From Zygnema cylindricum (Eukaryota > Streptophyta > Zygnematophyceae > Zygnematales > Zygnemataceae), in assembly GCA_037447655.1 (NCBI GenBank), contig JBBHKE010001887.1, positions 42,501 through 106,500 on the forward strand: 64,000 nt of DNA. Direction: 5' to 3'. The notes beneath the pieces were generated by a model, which worked only from the letters and a program-made list of their open reading frames with translations, searched no databases and was not told the DNA's origin. Positions 20,428 through 32,184 of this stretch are shown here, piece by piece (position 1 is the stretch's first letter; the number at the start of each line of letters is the position of its first letter). The position numbers and the translations under genes are program-made.

Positions 20428-21110
20428 ACTCTTATTCTCCTAAAAAATTACTTTGAAAATTCTCGAAACCAACCTTGAGCATGTTCCGTAAAGTCGAAAA
20501 CAGTTTTTCTTCTATTACACATATTCAGTAATTTCTTTTTTGAATTGTTTGCATGATAAAGTTTGTACAAAATAAACCCACTAGCAGACATTATTTCCTC
20601 AACCTTTAAAAGCAAGACAATGTTAAAAGGCTTAAGAATTCCAAAGTTGAGGACATACGCGTTTAAAACACACAAAAAAAAAGACCACGTAAGTTGTCCA
20701 AATGTCTATCATCCACATCATACCATATAGCTTAGTAACTCTAGTAGGAATAACTCAGTAACTTTAACAGGTTCACCTGGTGAAAACTGGAAATTGTAAA
20801 AGCGAATGGATAATCTCAATAACTGGATTTTGTTGCTGTCTTTGTAGTGATTGTAAATTGTCATTGATTTCATGTTTTGCTCCTTTTACATCCAGTTGAG
20901 CAAAATCCTTACAAGTTTACCAAGGGAATGGTATGAGTTTCTAATTCAATTTCGTTCTCTACATAAGTACTTGAGGTCGAAAAAATGGTAATCCATCGAT
21001 AAACTCATTAATCGCAATAGTTGATAAGTAGGCCAAAGTGCTTAAACAGCTTGACCTCAATTACATGCTACATTGACCCATGATCAAATCCATGATGACA
21101 AATTTAAGTG
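20428..21110. other. Upstream of the pyruvyl-transferase-family gene
   Basis: Contains an open minus-strand segment (20448–20675) that may be a first exon but does not join in phase with the next one. The remainder is AT-rich and holds nothing I recognise. Confidence 0.4.
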
Positions 21111-21489
21111 CAAGGTACAACTCAAACAGAACTCTAACTTACTGGAAACCTTTTCTGGATTTTCAATATCAGAAAATATCTTTTATCTAATATATCGAAT
21201 ATCTAATATCTTTTCAATTGGATTTTCACAGGTGTTTTCAGACAAAACTCATTTTCAAGTATCTCTGAATACAATGCATCAGAATCCAATATCGTACAAC
21301 AAATAATCAAGAGTAACTAGCATATGAAATACCACAGAAAAAGATACAATGTGATTTTAGACACATTGTAAGACATAAAATCCTAACTTTAAGATTCTAA
21401 AATTTTTTTTTTATACATTCTCGTGCAAGTGATTAAGAATCCTGTCAGATTCTTTGGTAACAGCAAACTACACCGTATAAATATTAGCG

Positions 21490-21611
<122 letters not shown>

Positions 21612-21802
21612 ACCAATTAAATCAACTTTTCTCCTTGCACATGGGTCCGATTTTAATGAGGAGACTGCCAATAGGAAGGTAATAATCTTAGCTTTCCATT
21701 GCAAGAGTCGGATTAAAAATCCGAATAGTGTGCACGGAGAAAAGTGAGTTTAACGGCAGAAACAAACATTAATGCTAGTAGTGAGACACGTGTAAAATCC
21801 AC

Positions 21803-21807
<5 letters not shown>

Positions 21808-21892
<85 letters not shown>
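21808..21892. repeat. (TA)~42 microsatellite
   Basis: A second uninterrupted AT/TA run, between two CACGTGTAAAAT motifs (21787 and 21902). Confidence 0.95.
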
Positions 21893-21896
<4 letters not shown>

Positions 21897-21999
21897 TTAT
21901 ACACGTGTAAAATATATATATACACATATCCACGTGTAAAACACCTTTGAAAATCCAGAAAAGGTTTTCAGTAAGTTAGAGATCTGTTTTTGAGTTGTA

Positions 22000-22179
22000 C
22001 ACCGTGAATCGCTATTAGCGTTGATAATTCGCTATTTCGGCGCCCCCAAATTTTGACCAAAATTCTCAAATAGAATTATTAATTCTATTTTGGAAAACAC
22101 CAAATTCCCAATTAGCGTTAATAACGCTAATTGTTTTTTAACCCTAATTATTTCATAATGCTAATAGCGATTCACGGTG
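22000..22179. mobile_element. MITE, 180 bp, TA target duplication
   Basis: Terminal inverted repeats CACCGTGAATCGCTATTAGC / GCTAATAGCGATTCACGGTG are perfect over 20 bp. TA dinucleotides flank it at 21998–21999 and 22180–22181. The interior is AT-rich and non-coding. TA duplication points to mobilisation by a Tc1/mariner/pogo-type transposase. It interrupts the right arm of the inverted repeat just outside its end. Confidence 0.88.
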
Positions 22180-22209
22180 TAGTAGTGAGACACGTGTACC
22201 TTATTAAAA

Positions 22210-22412
22210 GCGTACTTTGCATACTTCGAAAAAAATTGGCAAGCTTCTTTTAAATATTCTGATAAGCTTCTTGTCAAAATCGAGGAAAAAAATGAGTTAC
22301 AAAGATGTCTAGAATATTTGCAAACTCATAATGTGCTAAGTTTATGGAAACATGTTGACATAAAATGTTGGATACCAGTAACTTTTAAGGAGAGAGATAC
22401 CTTCCAAATGTA
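22210..22412 (+). other. Possible exon-like open segment
   Basis: An open frame without ATG encodes AYFEKNWQASFKYSDKLL and later LSLWKHVDIKCWIPVTF, followed by a consensus-like donor GTAAGA at 22413. A second open segment (22645–22820, KRLTAERKKMHRKKAKSPPW) follows a possible CAG acceptor, but the phases do not match. It could be a decayed host exon or transposase fragment; I do not recognise the family. Confidence 0.25.
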
Positions 22413-22845
22413 AGAATAGTTTATTACTTTTACAAGTTTTTCCTTATTCCATCTATCATTCTGGTCTAATTTTTCTTACAATTTATTTCTACCTTTTCTT
22501 CTCTAAATATATCTTAATTTGCGTCAGTATTCAGGGTATTCTCAAGGTATTCTTAGGGTTTAATTCTCTTTTTCAGGGTTTTTCAGGGTTCTTTTCTCTT
22601 TTTAGGGTTCAGTTCATTTTTAGTATTTCAGTTCTATTATTTGCAGATTAAATCTGATTTTCATGAACAGAGAAAGAAAGGGAGCAAAAGACTAACCGCA
22701 GAGAGAAAAAAGATGCACAGGAAAAAAGCAAAAAGTCCTCCATGGCTTATTCGCCAAGGAGCGATGGCGGCCTTAGAGTCCAACATGGTACGAAAAATGG
22801 AATACAATACGAATGGCTGTTAGCGTCGGCCGTCAGGCGTCAGTA

Positions 22846-22988
22846 CACCGTGAATCGTTATTAGCGTATAGAAATTATTAGTGTGAATAAAGAATTAGTG
22901 ACATGGATTCTAATTTGTGTATCAATCCCATTTTCAAAAAATTGTTTAATTGTAATTTCTCCATAACGCTGATTTAGGTATACACTGT
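22846..22988. mobile_element. Degenerate copy of the CACCGTGAATCG MITE family
   Basis: The left end CACCGTGAATCGTTATTAGCG follows TA (22844–22845). A degraded right end, AACGCTGATTTAGGTATACACTG, lies about 140 bp away. Confidence 0.5.
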
Positions 22989-23080
22989 CCGCCACTCCGC
23001 CGTCATTACATATACATTATAATAGGTGGAAGTACAAATTATGACAATCCGTACAACGTCGAGTCCTACTGTAAATGTTA

Positions 23081-23459
23081 GTGTTGGGTATCGGGTTAAT
23101 TCATATCGCAATAATTTCGATATTCGATATATCGAATATCGATCGAGCAGATTCTTCGATATATCGTACCGGGACCAACATAAATCATCGCGATATATAT
23201 CGCAAAAAATGGGTGTCCGTACAGTAATTGTACGAAAAATCATACGGATACTTGCCCCTCCCCCACTGAGCACGCAGGGAAGGGGGGGGGGGGTTTTGAA
23301 AAAAAAAAAATGAAAATTTTCATTTTTTTTATGGTTCGATATATCGGAGATATATCGCGATGATTTGGTTTTCGATATATCGAAGCAATATATCGATTAT
23401 CGGGTACCTGACATTCGATATATATCGAAAATCGGCAAAAGGTCCTCGATACCCAACAC
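23081..23459. mobile_element. Second MITE family, 379 bp, TIR GTGTTGGGTATCG
   Basis: Ends GTGTTGGGTATCG / CGATACCCAACAC are perfect inverted repeats flanked by TA (23079–23080 and 23460–23461). The interior has dense ATATCGATAT-type palindromes that can fold the element into a long imperfect hairpin. It contains a poly-G/poly-A stretch at 23280–23310. Confidence 0.8.
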
Positions 23460-23461
23460 TA

Positions 23462-23979
23462 CACCGTGAATCGCTATTAGCGTAATGAAATAGATAGCGT
23501 AATGAAACAATTAGCGTTATTTACGCTAATTGGGAATGTCGTTCTTTTTCGAAATATTTTTTACTCTAATTTTTCGTACATTCTAATTTGTAAACTGCTT
23601 TGTAAAAATTTTCGGTGCAGAATATATCCACACTACAATATGTACATGTACGAAATTGTTCAAATCGTACGCCGTCGCGTTTTTTTGACATCCGTGAATG
23701 CCGGAAAATATTTACGCAATTACATGTTAGCGCGCTACGGGACAGCGTGAATATCTTTTCTGTACTTTTCTACTTAAAAAAGTACAAAAAAGTACGTCTC
23801 TGACAGACCGTACACCACACTATTTATAATGACACTTTATTGGAATCATGAATCCTATTTAATGGGCTACCTCAAATAACGTGTAGAAACATTTAGAATG
23901 TTTAATTCTATTTGAGAATTTGCCTAAAATAACAGGGTACCTCAATTAGCATCCAACACGCTAATAGCGATTCACGGTG
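23462..23979. mobile_element. CACCGTGAATCG-family MITE, 518 bp
   Basis: Ends CACCGTGAATCGCTATTAGC / GCTAATAGCGATTCACGGTG are the same as in the 180-bp copy at 22000. It is flanked by TA (23460–23461 and 23980–23981). The left TA is shared with the adjoining MITE, so one inserted at the target duplication of the other. No transposase is encoded. Confidence 0.85.
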
Positions 23980-24372
23980 TAGTAAATATCCATAATTATA
24001 TTTTGGGTTCGCGGATATACAATAATTACGCCGTTCATAATTTTACACTAAAATAGGTACGGATAGAAACGGTCGAAACGTACGGATTTATGTACTTTCA
24101 TTTAAGTTCAATCATGATTCTAATAAGCGCATGATTCGTACGCGGTGAATTGATAACAGTAAAAAAAGTGCGAGGACAACATAAGGCGAACCGTACATTG
24201 TCACATCATACACTCGATTCCATGCATCTGCTTGTTAAACGTAGTTACGTTCTAATGCAACGTAACCGTACAATTTTAATATGTGTGTTCATTTCAAATA
24301 AGGGTGAAGTTCCATCATACGTTTCTGTAATTGTACGGCAAACTCTACAGACCGGGTCGATTGAGTCGATGT

Positions 24373-25412
24373 TGTAGAAATTAAGGGTATTTTTAAGTAT
24401 TTTCTAGGTCTGAATAGAAACAAGAAAGAAGCCGAGACAGTCTACCTCTAACTTCTCTCTCCAACTTCTCAAGAGAAATTGGAGAAGGAGCTAGAGCCAT
24501 GGCTACCTAGGCTATCCAGAGGTTTACAGGAAAATATATTTTAATTAGGGGTTTAATTTAACTAAAATAGTGTGTCGGCGACAGGATTTGATCCTGATAC
24601 CTGCCAACCGGCAGACAGAAATTACCGGTAGCCTTAGCCGTTAAGTCTAGGAGTAGTGTTACGTACTGTATGGTTTGATAATTAGTTAAACATTTATACG
24701 TATGATATTTCATTTAACTGTCACTGTTTACGGAAGACATATATCCAGTAAATGTAAAAGTACGGATTCCGGTACGGATACGAAACCAATACCGCGCATT
24801 TATTTCTTTAGTGAAACGAATACCGCGCATGTATTTATTACGGCTACGATTAAATGTGAATTTAATCAGACGGCCGGAATTAACGCCAAGATCGCGGAAG
24901 AGGATTTCGGCGATTTGTGGTCATCGCCACATCAGATGACACGTGGCGGAATGACATTGGATCGCGGCATCTCCGAGGATTAAGGAAGCGAATCCGGACA
25001 TACCACGTGTCGACATTTTGGCCATGTCGTACAATGGCCGTACATAAAGTACACGGGCAGCTGTACTTTTGTGTACGAAACTGAAATCTGATTAGTTCCG
25101 TACATCAGTAGATAGAGTCTGTGAGAGAGATAGGACTTAGAAAAATTAGAAGATAGGACCCTCTCTCCCAGAGAACTTCTATACAAAAGGTCAACTTTGA
25201 CCCTCCATAACTTACTGCTCAGGGGAGTAAATTCAAATATTCTTTTTGCTATCGACTCAGGGGAGTCTTGTCTTCACAGAGGTGAAGTTGGTCTGGGTTT
25301 TTGTTTGCCAGGGTGGCAGTTATTTTTGCTGAAACACAAAGGGGCCAGGGTTATCCTAGAGGCTTCTTGGAAGTTGTCCACTCTGAGGACTTATGGAGGT
25401 CTCAAAGTTTCA
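24373..25412 (+). mobile_element. Solo Copia LTR, 1040 bp, with perfect TSD
   Basis: Starts TGTAGAAATTAAGGG, ends CTCAAAGTTTCA, and matches the LTRs of the Copia element at 46306–51437 along its whole length. A 5-bp duplication GATGT flanks it exactly (24368–24372 and 25413–25417). It carries the family's antisense tRNA-like module (24580–24665) and the GTAC cluster (25025–25105). It arose by LTR–LTR recombination after insertion. Confidence 0.93.
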
Positions 25413-25417
25413 GATGT

Positions 25418-26265
25418 TGCGTCACGTAGAGTCTCTAAGCCACGTGTTCTAAATTGACTGGCGCCACGCAAGCTACGATCCGATATTGAATATCTTTCAT
25501 ATTTTTAGCACCGACAAACTTAACTTCAAATATTGACTTGCGTACCGTGTACATGCGTACGAAGTTATCATACGACAAAATTTTTATACTTTTGCATACG
25601 CTAGTCTGTACGCCAACTCGTTTTTTAGGGTTTCAATTTTCGAACATAACGAAAGTCCTTTGAGAGAAATAGTGTGACGAACAAAAGTTACCGAAAATAG
25701 CGTGACGAGGGAATGTTACGAAATTTCGTTTTTATTTTCGGTTGTATTTTGGAAACCGTGTGTCATGTGCAAATCTTAAGATTTTTCGTTGGTTTTCCAT
25801 CATGGCACGTAGCTTAATCGTCCAACGTGTCATGATTTTTTTTTCTGTATCTGCCATCCCACCTCCTCGAGTTGGGTTGAAAGTTACAGAAAAAAATGAA
25901 GCGAACTCCTCGCAGATGAACATCCGACGGCCAGTATTGTCACCAAGACCTTCAGATAGTATCGGCAAGATTCTCTGTAATGTTGTTTTTCGTATAAAAA
26001 CAAAATAGGCGGTACAATTTGGTACGGAGGGTCGTGGATTTTTGTGAACTACGCCACTTTTCGTCTGATGGAACGTCACCCTAAGTGTGGTACAATCAAC
26101 GAAACTATAACGGAAGGTATTGTACGTTTACGTTTCTTTTTCGCATAACGTACATTGAAGTCTGTGATTGATTTTAATTTCCTTGTCATTCGCGGGGTGA
26201 ACTAACGTTGTGTGACGTTAAATAAGGACCCTTAACTTTAATAAGGTGCCTCGTGGGATGCTTTA
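25418..26265. other. Intergenic sequence, nothing recognised
   Basis: GTAC-rich, AT-rich DNA. Short open frames on both strands show no family resemblance. Confidence 0.4.
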
Positions 26266-26373
26266 TTACAATTAATGCATTGTAATATTGGGACATAAGT
26301 GTAATAAGGATGCGTTTACTTACAATTAATGCATTGTAATATTGGGACATAAGTCTAATAAGGATGCGTTTAC
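26266..26373. repeat. Two-copy 54-bp tandem repeat
   Basis: Copies at 26266–26319 and 26320–26373 differ at a single position (AAGTGTAATAAGG versus AAGTCTAATAAGG). Each contains the palindrome AATGCATT. Confidence 0.9.
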
Positions 26374-27020
26374 TTAGATGAAACGTCAAACAAACCTCTT
26401 TTTAGTATCACTATTAATTCTAATTGAACGTAAAACGAAGAATAATCACTTATTAGGATACATGTTAATTCTAATTGGCGGTAATTCAGCGACGAAGGCT
26501 AATCAGGCGCCATCGTAAGATTATCATTGGATGTTGCTGAAAACACGTGGCATGTTTACCGTACACGCACTCTTAAAGTTGGTCGCGTTTCAAAGATGAC
26601 GTTAGAACAACCGATTGCCAGGGTTACTACGCCGCATTTTTTCCCGTCATCTTTTTGTCATACAACATGTAAGCCGGAGGCGTTTCCATGGCGCTATCAA
26701 CATTATATCGACGGCGTAAGTTTTGAAATATTATGGCAATTAGAACCAACATTTACAAGATCCCGCTTATATTCCCGCGTTATTAAATATTTTTAAATTC
26801 AAAGACATGCTACAGTTCAAAATTTGAATTTTGAACGAAAAAAATCAAAATGACAAATCCCTCCATTATTACACCCCAAATTCTCATTCACTTGCAGCTC
26901 GTGTATTATATATATATGTATTTGTGAAAATGGCAAAGACAATATCGCTACTGCTTCCCCATTTGTGTGGGTTACCACTTTCTTTCTTTTCGGCTGCTCC
27001 TATATTTTTTTTTTAAGTGA
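26374..27020. other. Sequence upstream of the transposase gene
   Basis: No recognised gene. A short palindrome TTCAAAATTTGAATTTTGAA is present at about 26815–26835. The left end of the pogo-like transposon should be in or near this stretch, but I could not find terminal inverted repeats. Confidence 0.4.
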
Positions 27021-27689
27021 TATTAAGTGTTTGAAATTATGTGGACCCTTAATAGAATTTGGGGCGCCAACCCTGCCAATAACAACAACAATCCCTATAA
27101 CGTTCAGGTTGAACAAGATGAGGAAAATGTTAGAAACGATGAGGTTAACGCATTTTCGAACGAGGAAGAGAGTGAGGCGGAAATCGAAACCTCGGTAGAC
27201 CCAGCGGCCATTGTGGAAGGGTTTTTTCCGTCCTCGGCCAATACTAGAGGACGTGTCTCCCACCGTAAAGTTTAACACATGTCGACTAAAGCAACTCGGA
27301 TGCGAGTAATAAATTGGATGCTGAAGGACTGTGAAAACAACGACTCAGCTGAACTCATTCCAAGGACCATAAAGAAGTTTCCCAAACATTTTACAAGAGT
27401 GTACGGTACAAGTAAGCCATTTCAACCATACGTTCTCCCATTTATTAAATGATTTCGTTTCCTCTTTCCTTTTGTGTTACTATTCTCATTCACAATGTGT
27501 AGTTATATTTTAATTTTGTTTTGCTCATAAATTATTTGTGCAGTATTATTTTGGAACGTCGCCTTTCTCTCTCAAACTACACACTGACTTCCCACTAACT
27601 CTCTATTAGTGCGTGTTTTTTTATGTCGTCGACTACTATGTATTGTTTTGTTGTTTTTTAGTATACTTTTCCAAGTGTCATGCGATTTA

Positions 27690-28000
27690 TTTTTGGCGAC
27701 AACGTACTAGCGATGACATGTCTTTGTCGCGGTGTATGCGACGACATCATGTCATCGCTTCAATGATGGGAACGACAAAATAATTGAATGGATGACAATA
27801 ACTCGTTAGGTCGAAATTGTGAATGACGGACGACAGTGGTTCGTCGTTTCCACTAAACCACCGACGACATCAGTTCAAACAATTTAATGTTGGTATTGTT
27901 GAATGTAATTCGCGGACGACGACGTTGTTTCGTCGATTCACTATTGGGGTACTCGAATACAGTCGAACGCTCGACGACATTCTGTCGTCGCTTGAATGTC
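27690..28000. repeat. CGACGA…TCGTCG palindrome cluster, left of the nested ORF
   Basis: Imperfect short palindromes with arms CGACGA/TCGTCG around 6–8 unpaired bases occur at about 27738–27758, 27830–27847 and 27972–27990, with half-sites between. They resemble subterminal binding-site arrays of plant DNA transposons. Confidence 0.6.
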
Positions 28001-28170
28001 GAGTTATAAATTGTAGGACCAACGATTTAATTTACCAACGGTGAACAGTGGACTACGTTTACAGTTGGACAAGTCGAGTAAAGGCCAGAGTAAAAGTGTG
28101 TGTTTTAGGGTTTATTTGTCTCCGTCGACATTTTTATTTTTTTTTGTTGTAAACCAATAATTGTTTTTCA

Positions 28171-29510
28171 ATGGAGGGCCACCAGCGACCATTAAAGCGA
28201 CTTCGCTCTGCCATTCGGCGACGATATTTTCCACTACCATCGGCAGTCGAGATGGGGGATCATATACCTATAGAGGAGAACTTAGAAAGGGGAGGGGATA
28301 CAACCGGAGGAGTGTTGGGGAATAGGGTGGAACCGGAAATGGTGGTGGAGAAAGGGCTAGAATGGAGTTGTTTTTGAGGTAGGGGGAGGAATCGAAAGCT
28401 GAAATAGATGAGAAAGAGGAAGCAGAGGCGGTGGTGAGGGAAGGGATGGTTACTGAGAGGGTAGAAAGGGGAAGTGAGCCGGTGGGAGAGTTGCCGGATG
28501 AAGGGATTAGAGCGGACGAAGAAGGTGTCCGCGAAGTAGAAGGGGGTAAGGAAGTAGACGAAGAATACGAACCCTCTGAAACCGCGTTGGACGAGCCTAT
28601 AGAGGAAGGGGAAGAGCCTACGGAAGAGGAGGAATTATTGGAAGAAACTGAATCGTTAGACATTCCGGTGACGAAATACGACGACAATCCCTCAACCTCG
28701 GACCGACAATCTTCGGAGAGCTCGGAGAGACGCATGGAGGAAGAATACGGAGACGAAGACGAGGTTGTCGCTTTTCCACCATCACTGAATCATGATAGAG
28801 CTCTCGTGGCGGTACAAAGACCTCAAATTTTGGCCGAGCGTGATGTGGTAATTCGAGAGGAAGAACCCGATTGGTTTTTCCCGCCTCCAGTCGGAGATGA
28901 GGCCATGGATGGCTTCCGACCAACGGCTGCCTTTTACATCCCGGTCCAGGATTGGCCGGACTATCGACGTTATGGGGAGGCTCGGCCTATTGATCGGTGG
29001 TTGAATCCCGTCCCGGAAATTTGCGACATCCCTCCTGATGTCCGCGCCCACCCAACATGGCTATACATTGCATCATACAATCATGCGCCGAATTTCCCAT
29101 GCATTAGGCATTTTCTACCTAATGATGAACGTTTCGCATGGATTGTACGTCGATTGATTGGATTCGAAATAGATGTCCCGGTATTAATCCGACAATATCA
29201 CCCTTGGGACCCACAGTTATTTACCATTTTACGTCGTGCAATTCCTACTCCAGAGCTAAACGAATTTTTAGATGCTCGAAGTGCGGTTTTACAACGCTTC
29301 CGAAATGTGCAAGTGAGGCGTACGTATCTTTGGGCAATTCCGAGGGTACCACATGTTGATCAGCCCCCTCCACCACCGGAAGTAGAACGATTGAGGAATG
29401 AAGTTCAAAATCTCAATCGCTGTTTGGAGGCTCAAGAAATAGGGATGATAACGGTTCGTCGCTTAATTAATAATCTAACTCAAGAGCTCGCTGGCATTAG
29501 GCTACATTGA
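28171..29510 (+). CDS. Unrecognised acidic protein gene inside the transposase intron
   Basis: The whole ORF lies inside the 2587-bp first intron of the transposase (27412–29998), same strand. A start at ATG 28171 reads MEGHQRPLKRLRSAIRRRYF and stops at 28375–28377. The main frame, open from 28383 to the TGA at 29508–29510, continues with the same acidic composition, so one frameshift probably separates them. The N-terminal half is Glu/Val/Gly-rich and disordered-looking. The middle has a Trp/Pro/Tyr-rich block (FYIPVQDWPDYRRYGEARPI, HPTWLYIASYNHAPNFPCIR). The C-terminus has PPPPPEVERLRNEVQNLNRC and looks coiled-coil. I recognise no family. It may be a second transposon protein or a captured or nested gene. 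Confidence 0.55.
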
Positions 29511-29734
29511 GGGGAGATGACGCGGGTCAATTTTGTGGCCTTCATTCGAAGGAGAGGTATCCCGATTAAGCCCTCAGCCTACATTGGATGCCACAATGTT
29601 TTTTTTTCTTTTCATACAAGTGTGAATTTAATATTTATCTACCCTTTTTTTACTGAATGCATGTAAAATCGTCTTTTAGTCATACATTTGGTAATGATGA
29701 TGTCGACATTGTGTTTGATAATCCTCTTTCCCGC

Positions 29735-29900
29735 CTTAACGACGAGACAGGGTCATCGCTGGGTCGTCGATGAAGTGAGGATTTCTCATTAGTGGTCGGC
29801 AACTCAATACGAATCAACGGTGCTTATAAAAAAAAAAATATTGCAAATATAACGACGAGTTTCTGTCGTCGCTAAATCTGCTACAACAATTTTTCGTCGA
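29735..29900. repeat. CGACGA…TCGTCG palindromes, right part of the transposase intron
   Basis: Copies at about 29740–29772 (AACGACGAGACAGGGTCATC then GTCGTCGATG) and 29851–29872 (AACGACGAGTTTCTGTCGTC). They belong to the same motif family as at 27.7–28.0 and 32.2–32.8 kb. Confidence 0.55.
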
Positions 29901-31881
29901 TGAATATTGTCGTTTCTTTTTAGAGTCGTTCAAATTTGTTATACGACTTTCCATTAAAAAAACTCATTAATTATTTTGACATTGTTTATTATTTACAGGG
30001 TACCAAAAGGCCAAGCGATGGTGGGTAGAGAGGAGGTGACCGCTTGACGGAATACGAGAGACAACCCGGACGTTCTCTACTTCTAGTTTTGGGACAAGAT
30101 CGGTGGCGGTTACCAAGGCTTTGCTAGAACAAGGAAAGAAGGAAGCTGCTTGGGTGACTGTTATACACTAGGAGTTGCTTTCGGATTTTGAACGTTTTAA
30201 GAAAGCGGGTATGAAGATGTTCACCTCAATTCTCGGGGACATCGCTAGGGACATAATAAGAGAGAGGAGGAAGGAGTACGGCCCGAAATGGTTCAACAAT
30301 GACGGTAGGGAAATACATCCAATCATCAACAAAAGCTGGGTGCAAAGGTGTCAAGAGAAACACAACATCGTTGTGCGTGCGCAAAAGGGGAAACTACACT
30401 ATAGTCTCGAGAAAGAGGAATACATTGAGCGTATCGTAGCTTTCCACATGGGCGTTCTGAAACGGGGGTTTGAATTCAGTGAGTCTCTTTCCATTACGAA
30501 TAACGTATAAAGATGTCTTTTTTTATTATGTTTTATTTTCGTTGTATTCCCTAATTGACAAAATATACTAAAAAAAACTAATTGTGTTTCCGTTTGGCGG
30601 CGCATATATACAAGGAATTTTCAACGAAGACCTCATGGAAAACATGGATGAAACTCAAATGATCGTCAACACCGATAATGGAAAAACTTTGGGGTTTCGA
30701 GGGGATGATGTGGTGAAATATGTCGACGTCCCCGGAAGAGGTGAATCCATGACTCTCATGGTGCGAATCACTGGAGGGGTGAACGCTCGTATTGAGAACG
30801 CGATGATAATTTTTGCAAATCGTGGCAGAATTTACCCGATACAAGGTTTACCGGACAACATTCCGGGTATGTTTTATCTTTCTCATTTAATGTTTTCAAT
30901 TTTTTTATTTTATGTCTTTTAGTCTTTGATGAATTTTTCTCTATTTTACTCCATCTATGTTTTTTGGTTTCAATTTCTAATCTATATCTCTCTACCTTGT
31001 CCTATCATACATCATCCCCCCTCATCTTATTACAAAATAAGGAAATTTAGGATCTTTAATTTTCTAACTTATGTTACCTCAAACAATGACACCTATTATA
31101 AGCTACCTTATGGTTCACGTAGCTTGCTTTGTCTCTATTGCAAATGGAAGCAAACAATACAAAATGGTAATTTTTTTCCTTTTTTTGTGTATTATATATC
31201 CGTGCAGGCGTTTGTTACCGGACCGGTCCGAAGGGGTGGAATGATAAAACGGTGTTCCCACAATGGGTCGAAGAGGCAAGGTCTTACTAAGGGGATCAAG
31301 ATGGACGTCAAAAAATTATATTTCTGGACAACTACGGTGGTCACAACACGTCCGACGAGTTGGAGCGAGTTCTAGAGGCCAAAAACACCGATTTACACTA
31401 TTTTCCACCTAATGCAACACATCTTGTTCAACCGGCCGACTCTTTCGTGATTTCCAAAATCAAGGACGTGTGGGGTCGCATTTGGGACAGTTGGAAGGCG
31501 AAAGGAATTGAGAACGGTGAATGGGCTAAACCTTCTAGTCGTGGATGGTCCGGTAAATTGTTTAGACCCGGTAAAGCTTTTTTTAAATTGGCAAGGGACT
31601 CAATCCGAGAGGTCAATGCGATGAGAGACAAAAACGGTATGAGTTATGCGAGGAAAACAATGATTCAATGTGGCTTGTCTCTACGCGATGGAAAATGGGA
31701 AGAAGACATGCTCACACAACAATTGCGAGGCATAATCAACAAATATCGCAACCACTTCGAAGGCGAAGTTGTGGAACCTCCTTGCCCGAGGGCAAATGAA
31801 TTCCTCCAAAATATTGAAGATGCCGACAGTCAACAAGATAGCATTTTCAATGAGGGAGGGATGAGCGGCAATGAGTATTAG

Positions 31882-32184
31882 AGATATTCTATAATTGCCT
31901 ATTGTTTTTTTGTTTTTATATATTAGTTTGGGAATGGTAGTTTAATTATAGAGTGGGAAACGCGGTTTAACTTGTGCCAGATTAATGTAGACAATTAATG
32001 TAGTCCAGTATTCATTGACTTCATAGGATAAAACAAATTTTGTATGGTTTTTTTATGGGATAATACAATATTGGTTTTTTTAAAGTTCTCGTGTCTTGTG
32101 TATCATGGAATTTCACGTTTTTTTATAAATTCTTATGTATTTACCTTCACATGTTGTTAATGTGGTGTTCAAATTTTGATTGTG
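31882..32184. other. Sequence after the transposase stop
   Basis: AT-rich, probably 3' UTR. No AATAAA can be singled out with confidence; TAATACAATA near 32060 is a weak candidate. Confidence 0.35.

Larger units (their letters stand above)
27027..31881 (+). pseudogene. DDE_1/pogo-like transposase gene, spliced, with in-frame stops
   Basis: Four exons join in phase: 27279–27411 (or from 27027), 29999–30478, 30615–30866 and 31208–31881. Donors are GTAAGC, GTGAGT and GTATGT; acceptors are TTACAG, TACAAG and GTGCAG. The N-terminus is acidic with an Asn run, then a helix-rich DNA-binding region including YQKAKRWW and NKSWVQRCQEKHNIVVRAQKG. The catalytic triad reads ENMDETQM (first Asp), IIFLDNYGGHN (second) and PPNATHLVQPADSFVISKIKD (third). 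The C-terminal block WSGKLFRPGKAFFKL…YARKTMIQCGLSL ends at TAG 31879. Stops inside exons: TAA 27273–27275, TGA 30037–30039, TAG 30169–30171 and TAA 31288–31290. The protein would cut and paste a transposon, but this copy is dead although its catalytic Asps remain. Confidence 0.8.

Noticed and set aside
20448-20675. First exon of the pyruvyl-transferase-family gene
   Set aside because: Open segment with a donor-like GTTGGT, but its phase would create a stop when joined to the exon at 20406. Mentioned only as a possibility.
26527-26796. 89-codon ORF upstream of the transposase
   Set aside because: No recognisable motif, and it does not join in phase with the transposase exons.
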